Positions 1-10,695 of a stretch of DNA of 64,000 bases are shown here, piece by piece. This stretch comes from Apoda limacodes (Eukaryota > Arthropoda > Insecta > Lepidoptera > Limacodidae), in NCBI GenBank assembly GCA_946406115.1, contig OX291542.1, positions 3,682,959-3,746,958 of the forward strand, read 5' to 3'. Both the position numbers and the translations under genes were made by a program. Position 1 is the stretch's first letter, and each line of letters starts with the position of its first letter. The notes beneath the pieces were generated by a model. It made no database searches. It saw only the letters and a list, made by a program, of their open reading frames with translations, and was not told the origin of the DNA.

Positions 1-310
1 CTAGTTCCTTTTTTCTTGTATGTTTCGACCATAATCGTTCTGCAAACCAAAATTTTGGAATAACTTAAATTTTACAAACAAATATAAAAAATGGGGCACG
101 TTCATACTGTATTAATGTGCCCCGTATACTTCTGTATGAACCTACCCCATCCCAAGAAAATGAAGTCAAAATATTGCTGAAAAAAAGGCAAGCATATACA
201 ATATTATTCACAGATTAATTCACAAACTTGACCCTATTATCTTTTTAAAAAAATAGACCTGAATAATCTAGAAAGCAGCTTTTATCAAAAAAACACGTTA
301 AAAGTGAGAT
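1..310. other. AT-rich flank with a short inverted repeat
   Basis: No coding signal is seen. The stretches at 92-107 and 134-149 form an imperfect 16-bp inverted repeat (14 of 16 bases pair). Nested in it is a perfect 7-bp stem, GGGGCAC (93-99) with GTGCCCC (116-122). The region lies just beyond the 3' side of the minus-strand LINE that follows, so it may be part of that element's 3' untranslated region. No clear poly(A) tail marks the end of the LINE. Confidence 0.4.
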
Positions 311-317
311 GTAAAAA

Positions 318-752
318 TTACTTACGCCTGGCCGAATCACATTCCGTGTCTGTGTTCTGCCCACTGTTTTTTTTGTGTTGTTGTAAGGTTCTGTCACGTA
401 ACCATGTTTTGAGTAGGATGAATGGTATCGGTACAATTGGTTCAGGTCCCATTATTTTAGTGCCCGATCCTCTCTTTGCCAACTCATCTGCCGCACCATT
501 GCCTAGAGACCCACTATGACCACGTGTCCATTGAAGAGTAACCCGGTTCTTCAATGCAATTTTTTGCAGTTCACAGTGACACTCCAGAATAAGTCCACTG
601 TTGATGCGGTTGTTGTTGAGAGCTTGTAGCACAGCGGCACTGTCGGAGATGATGCGTATCGATGCATTGCTTATGCCTCTAGACAAGACCGCTGTTGCAG
701 CTCGGGTAATCCCAACACATTCTGCTTGGAAGATGGTGTTGAGTGCGCCCAA
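318..752 (-). pseudogene. LINE ORF2 RNase H domain
   Basis: 'TIFQAECVGITRAA', 'IRIISDSAAVLQAL', 'VTLQWTRGHSGSLGNGAADELAKRG' in pieces and a C-terminal 'WLRDRTLQQH' are the E, D and H/D motifs of a type-I RNase H at the C-terminus of a LINE ORF2. It lies in a different minus-strand frame from the RT (773-1540), so a frameshift falls around 753-800. The usual GNExAD motif reads GNGAAD. The first catalytic strand (DGS/DGSK) is not in this frame. The domain would have degraded the RNA template during reverse transcription. Confidence 0.8.
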
Positions 753-772
753 GTTCGTTGATATGTTGATGT

Positions 773-2245
773 TCAGGTCATGGGAGAATACTCCTGTGCC
801 CGTTCCTGATTCCGTTTTGGAATTCCCACCGCCTCCTTGAGCCGTGCATGAGTGATTCTGCCGTCCCGTTTCCAGTGCCCTACTTTCTCAAGTCGTATGG
901 CTGCAGCGGCAGCTTCTTGTTGTATAACAAGATGAAGGGGTCTGAGGTTGAGAATGACTTCTAATGCTGTCGTGGGAGTGGTTTTTATACTGCCTGTGGT
1001 TGCTAGGCAGGCAAGACGCTGCAGGCTTTGTAGTTTGTTTTTTACTGTGCTTAACTGAGTTCGGGGCCACCAAACTACTGCACCATATGTTATTATGGGT
1101 CGTATTATGGCTGTATAAAGCCATAGGGTTATGGATGGCTTAAGGCCCCATTTCTTGCCTATTAGTCTTCTGCATTGCCAGAAGGTTGTACATGCCCTGG
1201 TTATTTTTGTGCTTAGATGCTTACTCCAATTTAGTTTGTTGTCTATAATTACCCCAAGGTATTTGACTTCAATTGAAAGGGTAAGCTCAATGTCAAATAA
1301 TTTTGGCATGGTAGTTATTTGAATTTTTCTTTTATTTGTGAAAAGGACTAATTCTGTTTTGTTGGGGTTTACCGTCAGTTCATGGTGGTGACACCACTCT
1401 TCCATGATTCTGAGGGCTAGTTGCATGCGAGTGCAGATAATATTTTCTGAGTTGCCTTTGATCAGAATGGTAATGTCGCCCGCGTAACCTACTCTGTAGT
1501 AGCATCTATCGTTAAAACGTTTCAGCAGATCGTGCACCACAATGTTTCACAGTAAAGGAGAGAGTACTCCTCCTTGTGGGCAGCCTTTGGCTACAATGCC
1601 TCTCGTGGTGGTGTTAACTGTAAATTGTACTGCTCTTAGCTTCAGAAGTTGATCAATCCACCTACTGATGGTTTGTTCGACTTCAAATTTACTAAGAGAG
1701 CGGCTGATGCTGTTGAATTTCGTTTTGTCGAACGCTCCTTCGATGTCAATAAAAGCGCCTAGTGTCATTAGCTTATCAGAGAGGGCTGCTTCTATAGTTC
1801 CTACGACAGCGTGTAGGGCTGATTCTGTCGATCTACCCTTTCTATTAGCATGTTGTTGGCGGTGCATTGGCATGCGCGTTAGTGCCCCCTCCCTTAGATA
1901 TGTATCTGTTAGCCTCTCTAGAGTCTTCAGCATAAAGGAGGTCAGACTAATTGGCCTGTAAGATTTCGCTTGTGTGTAGTCAGATTTACCCGGTTTTGGT
2001 AAAAATATGACCTTGACTTCTCTCCACTGGCGAGGTATATAGTTGTGAGCTATGGAAGCTCTAAATATATCAACTAGATGTGGCACAAGTGTTGTTTGTC
2101 CCCATTTCAAGAGTGCTGAAAATATGTTGTCTAGGCCAGCAGATTTGAAGGGTTGGAAGCTTTCGATTGCCCACACAACTAGGTCTGCAGTGACTATGGA
2201 TTTGGCTATATTCCAGTCTGTAGGGGTTGGTTCTCTGTGTTCCAC
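773..2245 (-). pseudogene. LINE ORF2 reverse transcriptase, nonsense-mutated
   Basis: The RT fingers and palm are clear: 'KSAGLDNIFSALLKWG', 'VKVIFLPKPGKSDY', 'SYRPISLTSFMLKTLERL', motif A 'DIEGAFD' and motif B 'GCPQGGVLSPLL'. Directly after motif B comes a TGA (1544-1546) in the same frame, where this family normally has a Trp, followed by 'NIVVHDLL'. Motif C reads GYAGD instead of the catalytic YADD. Further on, 'KYLGVIIDNKLNW' and the thumb region with 'RPIITYGAVVW' are intact. The enzyme would have copied its own RNA at nicked chromosomal DNA. The stop, the lost catalytic Asp and the frame change before RNase H make this copy inactive. Confidence 0.9.
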
Positions 2246-2410
2246 ATTTTCCCAGTTTGGGTTGTCAGCGACTACACATCCTGGAAAGTGTGTTTAGATA
2301 AGCACCTCGCTTATCTCGCTATCAGAGGTCGCATATGTACCATCCTGTTTTTTTATTGAGCACAGAGTTCTGTTATTATCTTGTGATAATATTTTTTTCA
2401 CTCTAGCTGC

Positions 2411-2713
2411 TTAATTGGTGGAATTGATGTCGTTGAAGAACGGCCAGGATTCACCTTTGCGATATCTTATGCGTTTCTTGTAATGATACTGGGCTTGTTT
2501 ATATTTTTCCCAGTCTATTGCAGTTCTTGTGTTTTTGGTTCGATTAAAGAGTCTTTTCAGATTGAGTTTGAGTCTCTCTAGTTCTGGCCCCCACCAGTGA
2601 GACTTTCCCCCTATGATTGGTGTTGTAAGGGTGCAGGCTTGCTGGTAACTGTGTTGGATACAGATGGTTAGTGTGTTTATATTATGTTCTATGTTGTCAG
2701 TGCTGTTGGTCAT
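2411..2713 (-). pseudogene. LINE ORF2 linker between endonuclease and RT
   Basis: This segment contains 'GGKSHWWGPELERLKLNLKR', 'AIDWEKYKQAQYHYKKRIR' and 'GESWPFFNDIN'. It is the conserved linker (WW..EL..+...+R..+.+) that joins endonuclease to RT in many LINE ORF2 proteins. It is in the same minus-strand frame as the RT that follows. A TAA at 2411-2413 ends it, and another in-frame TAA lies just above the RT segment near 2,297. It marks where the deleted endonuclease has been joined to the rest of ORF2. Confidence 0.7.
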
Positions 2714-2738
2714 GTCTTTAAAGGTGATTATATCTACC

Positions 2739-3169
2739 TCATATTGAAGAAGGGTCGTGTACCTTGCAACGTCCGTTTTGGTTGCTCGTCCTTCTCATGC
2801 ACTTGTATAGTATAGCAGATTCTCCTAGCGTTTGTTTGTCCATTCCTATATCAAGCCTTACAGCTGTAACGTCTCTGGAACAGAAATTGGTTAGTAGCAA
2901 GGCTGGTCTGGTGGTGGTGATCTGGGTATGTATATGCATGTTCTCGGTTGATTAGCCGAGATTTTGTGTAGTAACTTACCCCCGATGTTGTTAAGACCGC
3001 ATATGTTAATTCCTCTAATCCACGGCTCCTGGATTAGGGCTATGGTCTTCTTGTCAACCTCCAGCAGTCTGCGCAGGGTAGCCGCTGCAATTTGCTTGTG
3101 CTGGAGGTTAGTTTGGATCACGCTAATCCGATAGGGACCCGAGAATTTTACTGTCCAACGACTCCCCAT
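2739..3169 (-). pseudogene. LINE ORF2 endonuclease domain, frameshifted and internally deleted
   Basis: Segment 2891-3169 reads 'VIQTNLQHKQIAAATL', then 'IALIQEPWIRGINI', then 'CIYIP'. These are the N-terminal motifs of an APE-type LINE endonuclease: the metal-binding Asn in the QxNLQH motif and the Glu in QEPW. Segment 2739-2939 continues in another frame ('TAVRLDI'), showing a frameshift near 2,930. The domain then stops at about 60% of its expected length. The GDxNAHH, SDH and similar motifs are missing, so a few hundred bases have been lost between here and the ORF2 linker at 2,713. A functional protein would nick the target DNA to prime reverse transcription. Confidence 0.75.
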
Positions 3170-3296
3170 CAGACGACGTGTGTTCGTATGCGCCTATGTT
3201 TGGTATGGGAGCTGCGTGTATGTCCATAGGTGCGTGTTCTGTGGAAGCTAAGGCTGAGGTATTTGGGTTGCTATATGGTAGTGTGCGCCAGTAGCC

Positions 3297-4609
3297 TTAG
3301 CTCCGTTTGTGTTTGGATTCTGTGTCCGCCGAATCACCTCCACCTCCAACAGTGCTGAATCTGATGTACACACTGCCGGAGATGAAGGCGACTCGTCTAT
3401 CCCTTTCCAGAATCTTCGCTACTTCGGATTCTGGAATGCCCAGGGTCAGGAAGATACCCTTCTCCTGCATGGTTGCGCCGTACAATTGCCATGATTTTAC
3501 ATTGTACCATGGGTTCTGCGCGGTCAGCAGGCGATGGGTCCTCGTAAGGTCGATACCAATAGATTTCGGAAGCCACAGCGATGCGCGGACTCGCTTCGCT
3601 ATATCTGACTGTCGGATGACGGTCAGTTTGCTGTCCGAGATTGGTGACTCATCATTCTCACACCACATTTTTAGTACGCCTTCTGCTATGATAGGTTTCC
3701 CTCTAAATGCGGGTGCGAATGGTGGGCGTTGTCTGTCGGTGAAGCAAGCGCTGCTTCAATAATCCTCTCTTCGATGAAGAGTTCGAGCTGCTGTGCTTTT
3801 TCCACCGTCAGGTCAGTGGCAGGCGTGGCAGCAATAGCTATGAGCAGGTGCGTTTTACTCGCATCGGCATAGCTAGTTACTGTCTTCCTCGGTGTCAGAT
3901 CCAGCTTGGCGCGTTTCGGCCCGTCCCTTGGCGCCTTTGCAGGTGGTGCGGTGTGTCCCAATTGCTCTGGTCGATTCGCTGCATAGCGTGATTCGCGCTT
4001 GTTAGGTCCGCGTTTCCGTTTTTTCTTCGGACTTGTTGTGGTCGCGATTGGTTGGGTTGACCTTGAGGTGTCCCTAGCTCGCTCCAGGAGTCCGCTTTGA
4101 GGAGGCCTCAGACGTCATCCCTCCCAGTGCTCCGCACTGTCCAGTCGTGCTTGCGTTAGCCGTCATCATAGGCCCGCCCGCTGACTGTGTGGTTCCCGCA
4201 CGCCCGTTGTGGCTGCGTTCCTCACTGAGCGTGTCGCAACTGGTCGAGGGCTTCGGCCAAGTCAACCTCGTAGCGGCATCGGTCAGAGCTGGGTCCTCTT
4301 GTCGGGTCTCCCCTTCAGTCGCGTTGGTTTGCTGTGCACTCTGGTCAGCGTTGGTTTGCACAGTGTTGTTTTTTGAGCACCGTCCCCGGTGATGGCGGCG
4401 CCCGTTGCGTTTCCTCCCTCCAGGGGCTGCTGGCTTGACTTGGAGTTGACGATGGCATTTCTGCGTTCATCTGCTCGACGCGGTGCAAGCTGCCAGAAGG
4501 CATTAGAAGTTATTTTAGTTAGTAATTTAGGTTTATTGTGTGGGTTTGTGAAGTTTTGCTCCCCCCCCAGAATACGTGGAGCAGCCTGAGCCCCCGAGCC
4601 TGAGCTCAA
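3297..4609 (-). pseudogene. LINE ORF1 (gag-like, DUF4780-like), frameshifted
   Basis: Four overlapping or adjacent minus-strand segments (4283-4609, 4074-4361, 3686-3961, 3297-3668) together resemble one LINE ORF1. The first half is Ser/Thr/Gln/Pro-rich and low in complexity. Segment 3686-3961 contains a KTVTSYADASKTH stretch and a helical EKAQQLELFIEERI stretch. Segment 3297-3668 has a compact domain with 'RVRASLWLP', 'LLTAQNPWYNVKSWQLYG' and 'GIFLTLGIPESEV', which to me resembles the DUF4780 family often found in insect retrotransposon ORF1 proteins. The segments alternate between two minus-strand frames, so several indels have accumulated. The product would have been an RNA-binding chaperone for the element. 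No CCHC knuckles were seen. Confidence 0.6.
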
Positions 4610-4719
4610 AGGTTCAGGAAGGGATTCTCCAACGTCGTGGACGTGGCGTTCTCCTGGGGCAGTTTTCTTTTAAAATTCACATCCATTTCAAAATTTTTCT
4701 GCCGGTTTTGGTATGATGT

Positions 4720-4825
4720 GTATTGTGTGTGTGGTGAGTGATGTTGGTGTGATATAGTGGGTTAACTAGTGTGTGGGTGTATGTGTGTATTGCTGTGTGT
4801 GTGTGTGTGGGTTTGTGCGTGTGCT
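4720..4825. repeat. GT-rich low-complexity tract
   Basis: An imperfect (GT)n tract with interruptions, lying just upstream (on the minus strand) of LINE ORF1. It produces an artefactual His/Thr-repeat reading frame on the other strand. No function is assigned. Confidence 0.8.
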
Positions 4826-4861
4826 TGATAAATGGTAAAAATATACAGTAGGTATAACAAT

Positions 4862-4935
4862 TAATAATAAAAACCGGAAGAGTACAGAACCCTCGGTGCG
4901 GAAGTCCAACTTGCACTTGGCCGGTTTTTTTATTT
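4862..4935 (+). mobile_element. SINE-like lepidopteran repeat, 3' end fragment
   Basis: The segment reads 'gtacagaaccctcggtgcgg', 'aagtccaacttgcacttggc' and 'cggtttttttat'. This is the characteristic 3' end of a short interspersed repeat that is abundant in Lepidoptera, and here only the tail is left. The same tail is seen near 5,868-5,912, 36,015-36,055 and, inverted, at 45,009-45,060. Confidence 0.7.
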
Positions 4936-5749
4936 CTTTTTAAATATTTGCTTAAAAATAATAAGATATTCTTTAGATTTGTTAATTTGTTTCACTGTAA
5001 TAAATTGTTTTTTATTTTTTACAGCAAAAGAGTTAAAATATTACTAAGAGAAATAATATTTTTTTTAAATAGCAATTGGGTTTTGATGTATTATTTATTC
5101 TTTGCGGTACAGAAAGTTTTAAATTAAAGTTGTGGCTTTTTTAAGGATACACTAAAATTATAACTTTATGGCCTGACATTGTGACTAAAAGTTTATATAT
5201 GCCTTCCTCGAATCTATTTCATAAAAAAAAACATGCATACAGGAAAAACATCACGAAAATCCATTAGGTTGTATCAGAAAAATAAAATGCTTAGAAACAA
5301 TTGAGTCATGTAGTTATTCTGTGATATATTACATGCGCTTTTGAATTAAAAGAAAAAGAAAACAGTATGATCTTTTGGACATGAGTTCAGGCGTTCTCCA
5401 AGGATACCTGGCAAAGTTATGCTTCCTAGCCCACTACTCAACTAAACGACTTGCTTATTGTTGTGAATGGCGATTTTCATAATAATATGTTTTCCAACAA
5501 TGCCTGCATTACAATTATGAACAATTTACTAAGCTGCATCGGAGAAGAAATAAAATGTGATATTCCCCGGTATCAGCTAAGAATTAGCCCTAAATTGGGA
5601 CACCCCATTAATGCATTTTAAAATAAAATGAGCGGCGCATAGTTTGCGCTCATTAGACTAGTGGCTACTTTACCTAATTTTACTTTTACGTTAAACATGT
5701 GGATGAAATAATGAGAACAGCTTAGAGCTTAGAGTCATACTTTTTATAG
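4936..5749. other. No feature recognised
   Basis: AT-rich DNA with frequent stops in all frames and no recognised repeat, exon or RNA gene. Confidence 0.5.
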
Positions 5750-5912
5750 ATAGACTAGCTGATCCGGCAAACGTTGTTTTTTCTTTAAAACAACTGGCGT
5801 GCCACCTATTGCAAAAAGGTTGTACTAATTGAGAAACATTCCCCAGCGTGAGCATAACAACTTACGGTTTATCCTTAGTATGTGAGTCCGACTCGCACCT
5901 GCCCTTTTTTCT
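5750..5912 (+). repeat. Interspersed repeat fragment plus SINE tail
   Basis: 'actagctgatccggcaaacg' at about 5,755 matches the start of a common lepidopteran dispersed repeat known to me from other species. It is followed after about 110 bp by a degraded SINE tail ('gtgagtccgactcgcacctg', 5,880-5,900). The family assignment is from memory of similar sequences, not from a search. Confidence 0.45.
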
Positions 5913-6344
5913 TACATATAAACCTTGCTCTTACAACAACGAACACAACAACAAAAAAAATGTTAATCGATTTAACAGTTCTCGAGTATTTGTGAGACTA
6001 ACAAACGTCAATTGATTTCTATGTATATAGATGTTTTTTCCGTTTTTCCGATTTTCGTAAATTTATTTATAAATTTAAAAAAGAGAACCTATTCATATTA
6101 ACATAAGATATAAACTTGTTAAAAGTCAATATAGAGTTTTAGAATGTTCCTAGTCTCTGAGAACATTATTTTTTTGTGGTTTCGTAACTCCAAAATTTTA
6201 ATTGTCACGAAGTCGTGCACTATTGCAAAATAATGAAGGGTTATTTATTTATTATATATTGCTATATATATATAATACTATAACACTAATATTATAGGGC
6301 GAAAGTTTTTGAGGTATATGTTCGATGATGACGTAGCTGACACC

Positions 6345-6475
6345 CTGGATTAACACATGTGCTACTTTTTATCCCGACAAATTCAAAAATTCCCGCAGGA
6401 ATAACCATAACCGAGCTTAAACGAACTAAAGCTACATCTATAGCAAACTTAATTAGTAAAATTAAGGTGTTCCAC
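6345..6475 (-). repeat. Dispersed repeat, copy 1 (partner at 13,020-13,130)
   Basis: Its reverse complement ('taattaagtttgctatagat', 'gtagctttagttcgtttaag', 'ctcggttatggttattcc', then a 'cgcgggaat'-like core and 'gggataaaaagtag') matches 13,020-13,130 on the plus strand almost base for base. A more diverged relative lies at 10,435-10,515 and, inverted, at 38,340-38,430. It is therefore an interspersed element with at least four members in the window. It encodes no protein. Confidence 0.7.
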
Positions 6476-6552
6476 GCTGAGGATTATAATCCAGGTGTCA
6501 GTCGATCGATCACAGGAAACACACACTTACACATTAATTACTTTTCTTCTTA

Positions 6553-6775
6553 AGCTCATATTTACAACTAGCTTTTCCCGCGGCTCCGCGCTTAATTTGT
6601 TTATCGGCGTGGGCTGTGTATAGCGTAACTTATTGATTATAATAAGAAAGTAAGCTACAGTTTGTCCACGGTTACGGCTATGTCTGCGTGAGCTTAAATT
6701 TACCGGGATAAAAAGTAGCCTAACTTCATCTACTATCTCTGTGCCAAGTTCCTTTGAGACGTGGAAAAAGGATAG
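6553..6775 (+). repeat. Dispersed repeat ('ctagcttttcccgcggc' type)
   Basis: 'acaactagcttttcccgcgg' followed by 'ctccgcgc', and a downstream 'tctgtgccaagttcctttga' are typical of a LINE-derived or SINE-like repeat common in butterflies and moths. It lies next to the repeat at 6,345-6,475. Family and full extent are uncertain. Confidence 0.45.
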
Positions 6776-8227
6776 ACCAATAAACTCACTTTTATTTATA
6801 ATTTTAGTATTGATAGTTGGTTTTACTCCCTAGGGATCGTTTGAAGAAGTCATTTCTTATTTTTATTTTCATGGATTTAACTTATAAAATTAGGTATTTT
6901 CATACAGACTTCCAACACCTATGTAATGTAAGGGTAAAGACGTGTTTTTCTACTGGTTGGTACACACTTCTGTTAAGTGTGTATGTTCAAATCTTGAAAA
7001 CTACTGAACCAACCTTGATGAAACTTGAACTATTCCGTAAGTTTAACGGTAACTAATTCGATAAAAAAAGAATTTTCAAAAGCTGATACCTAGTTTCTGA
7101 GAACCATGTGGATTAATATACAAAAATACATACATACATACATACAGACACATATATATGCATATATACACAATTTATTCACTTATGAATTTTGGACATA
7201 TATTTGGAAGCCCACATAGACTAAAATATATGACTAATGTGCTATTCTAACTATATTACATACATAACCTTATAGTATTTATGAAATTATCCTTCAAGTC
7301 GAAATGCGAAAATTTTCAGAAAAGATACAACAAAAAAAGACAACAGCGCTGGCCTTTATTTAACAATTCTGTTAAGACTGCAAAAAGTCTCTGGTGCATT
7401 TGCCTCTATGTGTGTGCACTTTTTTGTCCAAACGTAGGTATGTATGTATGTGTATATTACTGGCAACTCTATGATAATATGTAATAGCAAATGATGTCTA
7501 TGGTCTCAAAACATAAAGATAAACATAATTTCAGCAATTTTTTCGTATTTATTATAGTAAACAAAAATAGCGAAAGGTTTAAGAGTTGCCGGTGACACGG
7601 AAATACGAATTATTTCCGTTTGAGAATAATTTTTTTTACCATATTTTTTAATTTTATTTAACATAAGTATTCCCCTTAATTAACTTTTAAGCGGGCGCGC
7701 GGTCATTTGTAACGGCAGCGGTCGCGCGTAACCTAAATAACCCCGTCAAGGTTTTTAAGAATTCAAAAGACAAATTATTAAATTATTTGAATAACAATGT
7801 ACTTGACACATTACCTTTAGATATAATAAAAAAATTATATAGCATAAAACCTCCAAAAATTTATATCAAAGCACTTTTACGAAGTGCGTAGCGCGAATCT
7901 TCAACGACGTTAGGCGCGCGTTTACTTTGCAAAACCTCCGCAGCATGCACAACGAAAGATATAATTTAGATTAAGCAATACGTACAGAAAAGAAGAGTCT
8001 ATTGTTTCGATTTCACAATGAACCTATGAGAGGCTAATATTGGCAAACACGAGTGATGAGAATATACGAATTTATAACCGAAAATAGGGTTACCGCGATT
8101 CGACGCCGCGCGACCGCTTGAAAGTATTCCATGCCCATTTCTTACGTACTGCTTATACTCGTAGTTCGTCAGGAAATGGCAAAGGGGGTATTGTATTCCG
8201 CCCCTGGTCTTATGTTTTATTTACACT
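6776..8227. other. Unassigned DNA with an (ATAC)n microsatellite and GC-rich patches
   Basis: An (ATAC)n microsatellite lies at about 7,124-7,146, followed by AT/CA-rich sequence. Two short CG-rich patches (about 7,690-7,745 and 7,880-7,950, with repeated 'gcgcg') stand out from the AT-rich surroundings. The reading frames here are short and unconvincing. No gene is supported. Confidence 0.5.
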
Positions 8228-8933
8228 TACTATTCTTAAGACGGTGGTTTTCGAGAAGTGTCATATAAAACCACCTTAGTCCAAATACTCTGCATCAGAA
8301 AACGAGTTGCGATGGCGATGGGGTTACTGCCTGTCATGCAGGACTGAAGTGGTTATTGAAAATAGACTGTGCCCTTCATTATGATATGGGTGTCTATTCA
8401 GCAGCTAGTTACCTTCTTCAGGGGATTCAAGCCGTGACGATATACGTACATACATTCTGGATCAAGTTTAGTTGTACATCCGCCAATAACTTGTTTTTTT
8501 TACACGATGTTTTTTTTAACAGATTGTTAACGCCCGATTAAATTTGTACTCTTTTTGTTATAAATCAGTAAATCGATCATTTCATTGTAATTGAGTTTGT
8601 TTTAGGCCATCGAGGGCTTTATTTACCAAAACAAATTTTGATTTTTAAATCCATCTGGCAAATTTATATTCGTATATATGTTTGCCAATGTCTATACCTG
8701 CCTTTTGTTAAAAGCCACGTAAAAGTAATCTTGATTTATATCTGCCATCGTCTTTTATGCATCTTAAAACTCTATTCAGTAGTTAGTTTTTTTTTAATTT
8801 ATTTTAATACAAAAAAAAACCTTATGTCCACATTGAGGTGTCATTTATACAGATGCGGTGAAAAAGCAAGGACTCATCTTAGGCGAGTCATTGGTAAGAT
8901 AGTTTTCACATTCGTATAAATTGCAACGATGTT

Positions 8934-9110
8934 CTATAAAATTAGGGCGATACTTAATTTTCGTTCTTTGTGTACGATTTCTTTGGACCCAAACGATTTG
9001 CATTCTACCACTGAACCACCAACGCGTTTGGAAGTTTTCACTTTAGGGCAAATCTCGTTGCCTTCCCAGAGTTTCCTTATACAGACTTCGCATTGAATGG
9101 ATTGGCGCAT
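8934..9110 (-). CDS. Short Cys-containing ORF or exon relic, 58 aa
   Basis: An ATG-started 58-codon frame with 'QCEVCIRKLWEGNEICP' and 'VGGSVVECKSFGSKEIV'. The inverted copy in the right arm (about 40,070-40,303, plus strand) keeps the same frame across the CxxC-to-KEIV core with a few conservative changes. It has a stop just before the Cys pair and then continues with 'FHRCNFYVCENYVT'. I do not recognise the family. The four or more cysteines and the shared frame suggest an exon of an old gene or element rather than chance, but with broken ends in both copies it may be a relic. Confidence 0.3.
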   Translation of the reverse strand: MRQSIQCEVCIRKLWEGNEICPKVKTSKRVGGSVVECKSFGSKEIVHKERKLSIALIL

Positions 9111-9319
9111 TTTTAAACTGCTTGCATTTCATTTACCTTTTTTTGTTATATCTCTGGGCGGAAAAGACTGACCCACTTAAGATTAGTGACCACGGTCTTC
9201 TTGCATTGGCGTTTGGAGCATATCCTTAAATTATTCCTGCTAATTAATAGCACACCACGTGTTACTGTATTAATATTCGGTTATATTTTTAAGTATTTTT
9301 TATAAGTAAAATACAAAAA

Positions 9320-9560
9320 AAAAAACTGGTTGCCTGTAAAGTCGGTATACGGGCGAAAGTTTTACGTGACAATGATTTTATTTCTGTCTCTCTCGCTCTT
9401 AGGCGGGCGCGTGCCTCTCACTCGCTCTCATTGTGAGCGCATAACGTGAGCGGAGCGTAACGCAGTTTCTTGAAGTGTCACCCGGCAAACCAATTTATAA
9501 GACGTTGTCACGTCAAAAATATCTTTTTTTTATGGTTTATTTTGCAATAACGATTCAGGT
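9320..9560 (+). mobile_element. Dispersed repeat inserted only in the left arm
   Basis: The segment begins near 'actggttgcctgtaaagtcg' and runs through 'cgggcgaaagttttacgtga', a CG-rich 'gcgggcgcgtgcctctcact' stretch and 'gtcacccggcaaaccaattt'. It interrupts the alignment with the right arm, where no counterpart exists at about 39,790-39,900. The sequence resembles a lepidopteran SINE or MITE I have met before. It must have inserted after the inverted duplication. Confidence 0.6.
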
Positions 9561-10630
9561 AAATAATAATTAAATAACCTAATTAAGAATCCTTGTCTTG
9601 TAGCCAGAAGTATTTTGGTTTATTTTTGTTAGGTATTGGTTTATCTTGCACCCTAGTGAATCATAAGATAACCAGAGGTTTTTTTGAATACAAACACTTA
9701 ATAAATTTAATTAATACTCATTTGACTGGCTTTTTACGAATGCATATGCTTTTTGTGACTATAGTAAATATATGATAGCCTATATGATAATTACGCGTTT
9801 TGGGTAGTAAAATGTTTATAGTTAAATAAGTAACGTTACTTTTTTTTAACGTATAAGCACGTAAATTTCAGGGTGGATTCACCTTAATTTTGCCTCAGTT
9901 CTCTCTATTTTTAAACTTATTTTTAGTTAAGGAAGATACGTTGTAGTGTATCGTCGTGCTAGGACCCGAAACTGTTACCCGAAATCATCATCCGAAATAA
10001 GTAGAAAATACGATAGCTATAAATCAACTTTAATTGCAGCATATTCCTTATCCACCGAAAAAAATATATACTTAACATACATATATGCCAATTTTAGTAG
10101 TTTACTTAACTGTGCTTTCATGTGAATCATTATGATGTTGGTGTGTGTCAAGTAACTGGTTACGCCTGCTTGGGATTTAAGCCGTAGTATATATATGAAT
10201 AGAAATAATAAACCAACTTATAACTAATCTGCAGTGGACCCTCGTGATGAATATGGATTTGTATTTGTTCCATTACATAACGTAAAACGCTCAAAGTATT
10301 GTGACATTTTGAATAATTTGAGAGTTTGGATGCATAGATATATGTTACTCAATTACGCTGAATGAAGGCTAAACAGATATGAATGAAATTTAGAACAGTA
10401 ATAGATTATAGTCTGGAACAGCACAGAGGCAAAATTTTGTCGCGGAAATAACTATAATCGAACTCCACTTGAACTAACTGTAGCATACTTTTTAGTATAA
10501 TCAAGGAGTTTTCGCAGAAATCGTGTGCTAAGAGCCACATTAAGGGTGTATGGAGCAGCTATAAGAAGCTATTCAAACACAATTTGAAGGTTTCTGTGCA
10601 AAAACATATTATATTTTTATTTAAAAATTC

Positions 10631-10636
10631 TTTATT
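10631..10636 (-). terminator. Poly(A) signal of the left Asn-rich gene
   Basis: TTTATT on the plus strand gives AATAAA on the minus strand, about 60 bases past the stop codon. It is the same position as the signal at 38,219-38,224 in the right copy. Confidence 0.6.
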
Positions 10637-10695
10637 CCTTCTTACGCCGAAATATTTTTATGGGTGTATGCAAAACTTGAAGTGATGTACTCTTT

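Larger units (their letters stand above)
310..4650 (-). mobile_element. Degenerate non-LTR retrotransposon (LINE) with ORF1, EN, RT and RNase H
   Basis: Read on the minus strand from about 4,650 to 310, this stretch encodes in order a gag-like ORF1, an APE-type endonuclease, a reverse transcriptase and an RNase H. That order identifies a LINE of the RNase-H-bearing insect groups (I or LOA/Bilbo-like); the exact clade cannot be settled by eye. The copy is dead: ORF1 is split over at least four frame segments, the endonuclease has lost most of its C-terminal half, and ORF2 carries in-frame stops and a frameshift before RNase H. Both termini are approximate and no target-site duplication was recognised. 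Confidence 0.85.

Noticed and set aside
4677..4916. 79-aa His/Thr-rich ORF upstream of the LINE
   Set aside because: It runs through the GT-rich tract and the SINE tail and has no coding features.
8990..9035. tRNA-Gly-like sequence on the minus strand ('gttggtggttcagtggtaga')
   Set aside because: Resembles the 5' half of tRNA-Gly, but no anticodon stem, B box or acceptor partner follows, and the copy in the other arm has lost the match.
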